Origin: Chromobotia macracanthus | Taxonomy: Eukaryota; Chordata; Actinopteri; Cypriniformes; Botiidae | NCBI GenBank assembly: GCA_036877525.1 | Contig: JAZGTH010000011.1 | Location: forward strand, 4,228,001-4,292,000 | DNA: 64,000 nucleotides | Reading direction: 5' to 3' | In this document: positions 57,380-64,000 of the stretch, in pieces | Numbering within the stretch: the first letter of the stretch is position 1 | Layout of the letters: every line of letters begins with the position of its first letter | The notes under the pieces: model-generated | Database searches by the model: none | Told to the model about the DNA's origin: nothing | The model's input: the letters and a program-made list of their open reading frames with translations, nothing else | Position numbers and translations under genes: made by a program

Positions 57380-58900
57380 CAGCGTGTTGGGCCAGCGTGG
57401 GCCTTCCATCTCATTAATTAGCCAGTGATTGTGCTCAATCAGATGCAGATCTTCACTTCAAGGGCTGCATATCAAAGGCAGGAATCTGGCGGCTGGTTTA
57501 TTATTCACGGGGAGACCTAGTTATGTCAAGAGCATGCGAGAGAGGAGCTTGTAGCAACAGCGGGGGTGAGTGGCAGAGGAGATGCTCTACCCATGGAGAG
57601 CCTGAAAGATTAAAAAGGGTGGAGGCTGAGACATGCCTGCCTCTCTCCGGGGACTGAGCATTGACTCCCTCTCTTCCTTTATTATTTTCCCCCATTCTAT
57701 CTCTCTCTGTCTGTCCCCTTATCGTTCAGGCTCTGAGATACGATACCGCGTGCTGCAACACAAAGACCGAACAGATGCAACATTGATCTGCAGCGTCTCC
57801 AGCTGGATCACGGTGCTGGTTTATTCAAGCCCCTCATGCATGCAAAGACCAAACCCGCTCCTGTTTCTCTGTCTTATTAATGACAGAGCTCACCAGGGAC
57901 TGGGCACTGGGGCCCGGGGAGCCGTGCGGTAGCGTGCCATCGCTGCACCCGCCGGGACTGTCTGTCCATGCCTGTTTTTGGCCGACTTCCTGTTGTGAAA
58001 GCAGCAGCATGGCAGAGAAAGATGATTAATTTCACAGAGTAATCTGTCACACCGATCAGGCCCAGTGAGTTTCTGGGTACCAGGTTCTGTTCTTGCCGGC
58101 AAGACACAGACTTGTGAAGTCAGCAGGTGCCATGGGAAGCCTTGGATGCCCTCCAGAAAAGGGTCAAGGAGATTGGAGACGCTCACACTAAGCAGCTCTC
58201 CCTGCCAATCCGTGACTTTCAAGGCTTTTGATGGGTATAAGAATGTTATATATTGAGGACATTAGGACTGTACATTGACCATAACAAAAGGGCCATAGAA
58301 TGTAGTAAAAATGGCTAAGACCGCTAGTAAAACTTGTTCTGAAATTGCATTTTCGTTCCAAATTTGTGAAGCGAGCATTAATGATGTTTCATTCTCTGAG
58401 CTTTTAATTTTGTCTGAACAACCAAATGAGGATGAAGAAGTTGAGAAGTTCTGGCCTGGAGGTCAAGCTCTGTTGATACCACCAGCAGGAGCAGATAAAA
58501 CTGCCAACCCATGTGGCATACCCAGCATGCCTCAGTACTGCATTTCAGCTCGGCATCCTTTATTGATCGTACTCCGCCACGTTGATGTCGAGATGTAAAA
58601 CGTCCAAGAGCGACCTCATGGTCCGCACATTATCTGTGGCTGAGAGGGCACTAATGAAATTGGTTTCAAGCTCATCTGGAAAGTGCCCTCCGGTTTGATT
58701 TAATTAGCCAAATGTCTGCGCTCCCCATCCAGTCTGGAATAAAATGATTTTCAAAAGCTGAGAGTTGGTGGGTCACCACAGACTCCAGCATGGAAATGCA
58801 GGGGTTTTGTAACAAAACTCCTGTCAATCATTGACTACCAAAACATCTCAAAGTATTTTTTAACAACAAGTCCTGAAGCACTTAAATTTAAAGCTGTCTT
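57380..58900. other. Unassigned intron sequence
   Basis: No gene recognised. Frames of 76-110 codons at 57633-58598 have no domain. It includes ATTA-rich candidates near 57408-57424 (CATCTCATTAATTAGCC) and 58650-58715. Confidence 0.5.
58640..58760. promoter_or_regulatory. Repeat-free block, possible conserved element
   Basis: GAGAGGGCACTAATGAAATTGG, GAAAGTGCCCTCCGG, GATTTAATTAGCCAAATG and AATAAAATGATTTTC. GAGGGCACT and AGTGCCCTC (58643 and 58681) are perfectly complementary and could pair across about 30 bp. Confidence 0.28.
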
Positions 58901-58923
58901 GCATTTAGCCATGCTTTTTCCTC

Positions 58924-59426
58924 TTAAGCTTTACAGACGGTTTAGGCGATCTTTTCCAGAAAGATTTTTTTATGATGCTGGTTAGGTGGTGTAAGTAGTG
59001 AGTAAGTGGTTTAAATTTTATATATTTACTGCACTGTAAAAAAACTTTGCTGCCTTAAATTTTTAAGTTTAATCAATTTGGTTTTCAACTTTCTCTTTGT
59101 AATCTTGACTGGTGTGGGGTTGAGGTAACATAAGAAATAGTTGGAAAATTGCTTAACCTATTTTTTAAAAGTTATACCAGTCAGGATTTAAAATATTAAG
59201 TTGATATTAAGGCAGCAAAGGTTTTTTTTACAGTGTGTGGAAGAGACAGGGTCATAAAATGTTCATCCAATCATTGCATTCAGTCCGAATGCAATGATAG
59301 GATGTCCTGCTTGCCTGTCAAAATATGTGTTTGCTCACTATTGGAGGGGGTGTGGCTTTGAAGAATGCTCTGAAGGGAGCGTGGGACTTGCTGTTGCTAG
59401 ACTCTCTGAAATTGCCTAGCCTATAA
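58924..59426 (+). mobile_element. TTAA-B family copy interrupted by another element
   Basis: The left part (GACGGTTTAGGCGATC, TTTTCCAGAAAG, TTATGATGCTGG) and right part (GGAAGAGACAGGGTCATAA, CCAATCATTGCATTCAGTCC, GGGTGTGGCTTTG, GAAATTGCCTAGCC) align to other TTAA-B copies once 59032-59235 plus 2 bp is taken out. Confidence 0.85.
59032..59235. mobile_element. CACTG...CAGTG inverted-repeat element nested in TTAA-B
   Basis: 204 bp. Ends CACTGTAAAAAAAC / TTTGCTGCCTTAA and TTAAGGCAGCAAAGG / TTTTTTTTACAGTG are inverted repeats of about 28 bp. More inner pairing (GACTGGTGTGG, TATACCAGTC) is visible. It is flanked by TG on each side (59030-59031, 59236-59237); removing one TG restores the host element. 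CACTG termini with a 2-bp duplication fit the CACTA/EnSpm superfamily (inference). Confidence 0.85.
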
Positions 59427-60069
59427 GTAACACCAATCTCTTTAATGTCTACTGCTGTTTATCACTGTACTGTCTGCTGACCTCCATGATGTCACAAGGT
59501 CACATACAAATTCAGACACGCTTTACACAGATGTTGACAAGATTGAAAAGGCCAGACTTGTTTCAATTTGCTCTGAAGTCATCAGGGGTGACCCCTCAGT
59601 GAACCCTGGTCCACCTTAATTATTGTTCTTTCATAGAACCAGCATTAAGAAGGACTGCAGGGCTCTCCTTCCTAATTTATAGGTTCCCATTTCAGGTTAT
59701 TACCCAGTGCGTTCATTATACCCAGTCTGTAGCCGCGGGGGGCATGAGACAGTCTCGTCTGGCCCGGGAATGACAGAAATTGTCATGACTTATCATAATT
59801 GGACCATAAACATATGAAGGTAATGTAAGGAGCAATCATGGATCACATTCATCTAACAAGACTGTGTGAGTTTAATATTTGTTTTGTGTGAATGATTTCA
59901 GTACAGCGCATAGAGAAAACCCATTCGGCTGTTAGTTTATGAAGCATGCACATTTTTCAATGGTAAGATACTTTCCCAAATCAATTTGTAGGTTGACTTT
60001 TCAAAGTGTTAAGCAATCTAACATCCCAACCTCTGGCTCAGCCAATGGCATGCCACGAAAAATCCTATT

Positions 60070-60214
60070 TTTACAGTTGGTAGGTGCTTTTATCCAAAGC
60101 AACTTACAGTTGCATTCAAGCTGTACATTTGATGAGTAGGTGCGTGCCCTGGGGATCGAACCCACAACCTTTGTGCTGTTAACACACTGTTCTACCAATT
60201 GAGCTACAGAAACA
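60070..60214 (-). mobile_element. tRNA-derived SINE (minus strand), well preserved
   Basis: The minus strand reads GTTTCTGTAGCTCAATTGGT, AGAACAGTGTGTTAACAGC, GGTTGTGGGTTCGATCCCC and the tail CTGTAAGTTGCTTTGG with ATAAAAGCACC. It is the clearest SINE copy of the window. Confidence 0.85.
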
Positions 60215-60232
60215 CTATTGTTAATGAATATT

Positions 60233-60570
60233 TGTCTTGTTTTCCAGTACAAATCTTTAAATTCTTAAAACAAGATACACCAACCTCAGAAACAACACTG
60301 TGTAAGATATTAAGACATTTTAAGAGGATGTAACTTTAATATAAATAGATTTTGTCTGACCGCACTGGCTACTATTCTTTTAATTATAAATAAGTGGAAA
60401 AACAAGCTTAAAAATCTGCCAGTGCAGAAAGACTAATGCCCTGAAATTAAAGGTACATTATCTGAAAATAAGTCCTAATATCTTATGCAGTGTTGCTTCT
60501 CAGATAAACTGATCTTGCTTTAATAAGTATGTATTTTTTATTTGTCACTGCAAAACAAGTTTAAATAAGA
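60233..60570. mobile_element. Long-hairpin element (CTTGTTTT family), copy 2
   Basis: TTGTTTTCCAGTACAAATC, TTCTTAAAACAAGATAC and TGATCTTGCTTTAATAAG match copy 1 at 21690-22047. The hairpin is more eroded. Confidence 0.65.
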
Positions 60571-60619
60571 AGTAAGAAATGCTGATGAAATGAAACTTAT
60601 GCACTGCAGTGTTGCTCTT

Positions 60620-62990
60620 TGACTCCAGGAAGTGATTGAGCACTACTAACATGGTATCTACCACAGGGGCAACAGCAATAACCACCAGGTTAGCTGAGTG
60701 TGCTGGGATTCAGTAACAGTCTGTAGGGGGACTGGATTTGTTTTTGTTTTTTCATCTCCCAACTTTCTCCCTCCAGACACCTTTATGAGAGAACAGAGAC
60801 ACTGTAGCTTTCTGTAGCTCCTTCCTGTTAAGGGAACGATGGGCCATCTGCCAAGAATCTGCTATTTGAAGAGTCATTGGACGATTACGTCTAACCACAC
60901 GACTCTGAAAGAGGGCGGAGCAATGCAGATGGCAGCTTTTGCTCACCCTTGAAGAACAATTATGTTCAGTCCAAGTTTCATACTGCAGGGAAACTGAGTC
61001 AGATAAAGCAGGTTCTGTAGCTGTCTTACTGTTGTTGAAACATTACCATGGAAAGCAGGTTCAAAATGGACCAAAGTAAATTAACCAAAGGGAACTAAAG
61101 CATAACAGTGGCTGGTATGTTTAGATTAGTATTTCTCTTATATGCAGGTAGACTATCTCCCCATCACTTACTCAGTGTAAAACTGCACAGACATAGGGAA
61201 AGATGGTCTCTCTCTCTTTCTATCTCTCTCTCTGCTCGCGTCCCACTGCAGAAACTTCAGCTTTACTTGGCATTGGTTCCAAAAGGACTGTCCTTGAGCT
61301 GTTATCTGCCACTGCTTCATAATGAACCTCATCCCGTGGGAGTAATGCTCAATAAAGTGATGGAGACGAGGAGAGAACAGACTCCAACTCCCAGACTGCT
61401 TTGTAATCTCATCATCTTCCATCATCCACTGGGGCTGCTTGCACCAGCCGGACTTAAGTTAACTTTCTAGGCACTTACTTGAACTTACTAACTTCCATAC
61501 TAGGTTTTGTGTAGGCACTTAAATTTGCACACTGATAAATACTACACTGTTGCACCATTAACCTTGAAAGGAATCCGTACATATAAATTAAATTAAACAC
61601 AAACAATATAAGTGAAAATGCCTGTAATTTTTGCCGCTTCTTAATTAGATACAGATAAATACTGAATACTTTGTCATCTTACAAATTTGAATGCTGCTTA
61701 TTGGATCAATAAAGATTAGCATATAATGCAACTGCAATACATTACTGAGAGTTTTCTTCAATAAATATGTCGGTTAACATGAGGTCACAGCTGTAGGTTT
61801 TAGTTACAGAAGTGCTGATTAAGTTTGCTGCTACCTCTATTTTCAGTTTATAGTTCTAATTTTAGTTCTCTTGATACGCCTTCAAGGTTTGAACCAAATA
61901 GGCCAAGCTGTCTAGTCCCAGGTGTGGGCGACTCAAAAGTTTCTGCAGCTCTTATGCTCAGTGATTTGAACCTTTATGAGGAAAACCAAACAGTGTTGCT
62001 GGCTTTTGTGCTGTGGTAAGTGGGTCGGCTGGTGCTGGTGTTGTACTTTAGTGCTTCGGGCTTTCTCATCATTAGCGGTGGGGTGGTATCAGAGGGTTCA
62101 GGTAATGCACTCCCACGGCACTCTAAGAAGTGGGGCCATCATTAATCAGCGAGACGCGGCACCGGAACCGAGCACATCATTAAGGGCCCTGAAATGCTAT
62201 GGGATGCAGGGGTCACGCTCCTCTGACCCTGCATCAATAAGGCCAGGAGGGGGTTGCAGTTCTGGGTGATGCTACGATGGGCCACACTGAGGCAGGAAGC
62301 AGATAGGCAGGAAGTTATTATTAAGGTGGTTTTGTTTAGAAGCAGTCAAGACTGCCATGCAAGTATCAGTGTTGATGCCTCAGTTACAGCCCCCTCTTTC
62401 CGAAACTCTGCCCCCAAAAAACAAGCACTCACACTGCAACGATTGGAGACTGTGGCCACATCTTTGTTTACCGTTACAGAGAGAGAAAAGAGTGATATTT
62501 CAGAGCAGCTATTTCAGTGCTATCTGTAAGGTAACGGATGTTTCTGTGTGTCATTTCATATAAAAACACTTACAGCACCTTTAAATGGCTGTATTACGTA
62601 GCGTGGAAAAGGCAGTGACCGTTTTGATGCTGCAGAGTGAATAGAGCACAGAGCCTTTCTGTGCCCTCAGAGAGAATCATTGTTCTAAAACTATAGCAAG
62701 AGAGAGGGTTTGGTTGTGAATGTATTCACCCCTTTGAAATGTTCCTACCTCAATTTTAAACCCATGAATCATATGCAATGTTTTGTGTAGAAAAACTACA
62801 ATCTGTTATTTTGTGTGGCTCACTGAACAAACCAGGTTACATCAGACTTGTGTGGGCTAGTTGTGTTTTAGAGGCTGACAACCAGGTCTGCATCAGCTTA
62901 ACCAGACCTAACCGAGTTGACCTAGATCCCTCTGCAGCTAATAAAGGTTAATAACCAGGTAATAGACCAGCTAATGAGCATAAATAACCA
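60620..62990. other. Unassigned intron sequence
   Basis: No gene recognised. The 120-codon frame at 61108-61470 and those at 61825-62563 have no domain. A short CT tract lies at 61207-61234. Confidence 0.5.
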
Positions 62991-63004
62991 GTTTAAGGAG
63001 TAAC

Positions 63005-63116
63005 ATTTCCATTTTGCAACAAAAAAAGTTCAATTTTTTTGATTGTTCTAGGAGCATTTTTATAACTTTGAGAGCGCTCGTAGAAAACGTTCTGAGAACA
63101 TTCCCTGTTACCTAGG
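63005..63116 (-). mobile_element. CAGCTAAC element copy 19 (minus), left-end part
   Basis: TTTTATAACTTTGAGAGCGC, GTTCTGAGAACATTCCC and TGTTACCTAGG. It ends only 75 bp before exon II, inside the acceptor neighbourhood. Confidence 0.82.
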
Positions 63117-63191
63117 AAACTGTAACCCAGGGTCTTCCCGGGTCAAGTTCAACTGCTTTGATTAAATGTGTACTTCCTGTGTGTGTTTCAG

Positions 63192-63323
63192 GTCTTGGTG
63201 AACTCCATTACCCAGCCTGCACTGCTGTATGAGAATGTTGTGGTGAGCGAAGGGAACCCAATTTTGAGGGACATGCTCTTCAGCCCTGACCACCAATATA
63301 TCTACACGCTCACAGATAAAGAG
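63192..63323 (+). CDS. plxna1: Plexin-A exon II, end of sema domain (partial gene)
   Basis: This internal exon encodes 44 residues (VLVNS...LLYENVVVSEGNPILRD, then MLFSPDHQYIYTLTDKE). The blocks YE-x-V, EGxPILRD and SPDHQYxY are the conserved last strands of the plexin sema propeller, just before the first PSI domain. The next family segment (a Q-V then a VPVESC-like run opening the PSI domain) should be in the following exon, beyond this window. The acceptor is TGTGTTTCAG ending at 63191 and the donor is GTAAGA at 63324. The exon is 132 nt, phase 0 at both ends, so it joins exon I directly to give ...GRMKK/VLVNS.... The intron position after KK agrees with class A plexin alignments as I remember them. 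EGNPILRD again favours A1. No stop or frameshift is present. Confidence 0.95.
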
Positions 63324-64000
63324 GTAAGACTTTAGGGACTAAACTGTTTTGTCTGTGATGGTTGATGTGTTCTTTTATTTGCCCGGAATGTTCTGAGGAA
63401 CCCTGCAGACAAGCAGTTTGGTTTGGTCACGCACCTGGATCCCCACAGATGCCGAAAAACAGAAGAAAACACAACAAATGACAGTCCAAGAAAAGACTTC
63501 TAAAAACTTGGCTCTTGAATTCTCTGTTTAAAGGTTACAGTTGAAACTGTTATTTTTGGTCAGATTTTCAATGAATAAATACACATTGATGATTGTCAGC
63601 ACATGTGGTGTGCTGTCGATTGTTACAGAAAATAATCTTCATTCAGTTTTGTAGAAATAAACAAAAACTGTGCAAGAATGCTCTTACTGTACAATAGAAA
63701 TCTGTCACACAGCTGCGCGCTGGTGTCATAAACTGCAGTGCATAACCCTGCAAGACAGATTTATTTTCTGCGGTAATCGACAGCATGCTTGGGTTTATCC
63801 CTGAATGCTTCTTTTAAAACAGAAATAGATTATTTTTGTCTTTGCATTGGGAGTCAAAAGTTTGGACGCCTACTCATTCTGAGATTTGTTTGAATACAGC
63901 GATTCAGATATGCCAAAAAAAATAGATGACAGGAAATCTGTTGGTATGTATATTTTTCCACATCCTGATTTTTATTCTGTGTGTAGAGCAGAGAGAGAGA
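63324..64000 (+). other. plxna1: 5' part of plexin-A intron after exon II
   Basis: It begins with donor GTAAGA and runs to the window edge. It contains a Tc1-like terminal fragment near 63.85 kb and the start of a GA repeat at 63991. Nothing else is recognised. Confidence 0.85.
63853..63905 (+). mobile_element. Tc1-like terminal fragment
   Basis: GAGTCAAAAGTTTGGACGCC then TACTCATTCTGAGATTTG resembles the outer repeat of the Tc1-like elements at 12.4 and 23.7 kb. No partner end before the window edge. Confidence 0.55.

Larger units (their letters stand above)
9088..63191 (+). other. plxna1: Complete 54.1-kb plexin-A intron
   Basis: This interval is bounded by donor GTGAGT (9088) and acceptor TTTCAG (63191) and lies between two exons whose peptides are adjacent in class A plexins. 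No other plexin-like coding block was found inside on either strand. It holds most of the repeats and possible regulatory blocks listed separately. Confidence 0.9.

Noticed and set aside
1..64000. CRISPR arrays, operons, prophage or prokaryotic defence genes
   Set aside because: No regular spacer-repeat arrays or bacterial-type gene packing; the window is vertebrate intronic DNA.

Overview
The window looks like teleost fish DNA, most probably from a cyprinid. It is an intron-rich vertebrate locus full of short non-autonomous DNA transposons, tRNA-derived SINEs with the fish-type tail, and long AC, AT and GA microsatellites. Nothing in it looks prokaryotic or viral. Only two coding segments can be supported. 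Both are on the + strand and belong to one plexin-A gene (best match plexin-A1, judged from memory of the family). Exon I (8905-9087, 61 codons) and exon II (63192-63323, 44 codons) are consecutive and phase 0. They encode the last part of the extracellular sema domain, the semaphorin-binding propeller of this axon-guidance receptor. The rest of the gene lies outside the window.

Layout: 1-8904 is the 3' part of the upstream intron, 9088-63191 is a complete intron of 54,104 bp, and 63324-64000 is the start of the next intron. No second gene, RNA gene or CRISPR array could be supported. Almost all open reading frames are chance frames or translated simple repeats.

The introns are dominated by repeats. 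The main family ('CAGCTAAC element', full length about 330 bp, ends CCCAGCTAACA and TGTTAGCTGGG) is present at least 20 times in both orientations. Many copies keep a terminal palindrome TTCTCAGAA that fits the TTCNNNGAA STAT site. Four further families have TTAAA...TTTAA ends (called here TTAA-A, -B, -C and -D). There are also Tc1-like remnants, a long-hairpin family, a repeat next to AC microsatellites, an ACCATGGT-rich repeat and several SINEs. One TTAA-B copy carries a 204-bp CACTG...CAGTG insertion, so their relative ages can be read directly.

The most notable structures are the STAT-like sites spread by the CAGCTAAC family, the nested CACTG element at 59032-59235, a direct duplication at 49.8/51.1 kb, an inverted SINE pair at 50.35/50.83 kb, a duplicated branch-point block in front of exon I, and a few repeat-free, homeobox-motif-rich blocks that could be conserved regulatory elements. 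All repeat calls were made by eye; family names are descriptive unless a known superfamily is stated as inference.
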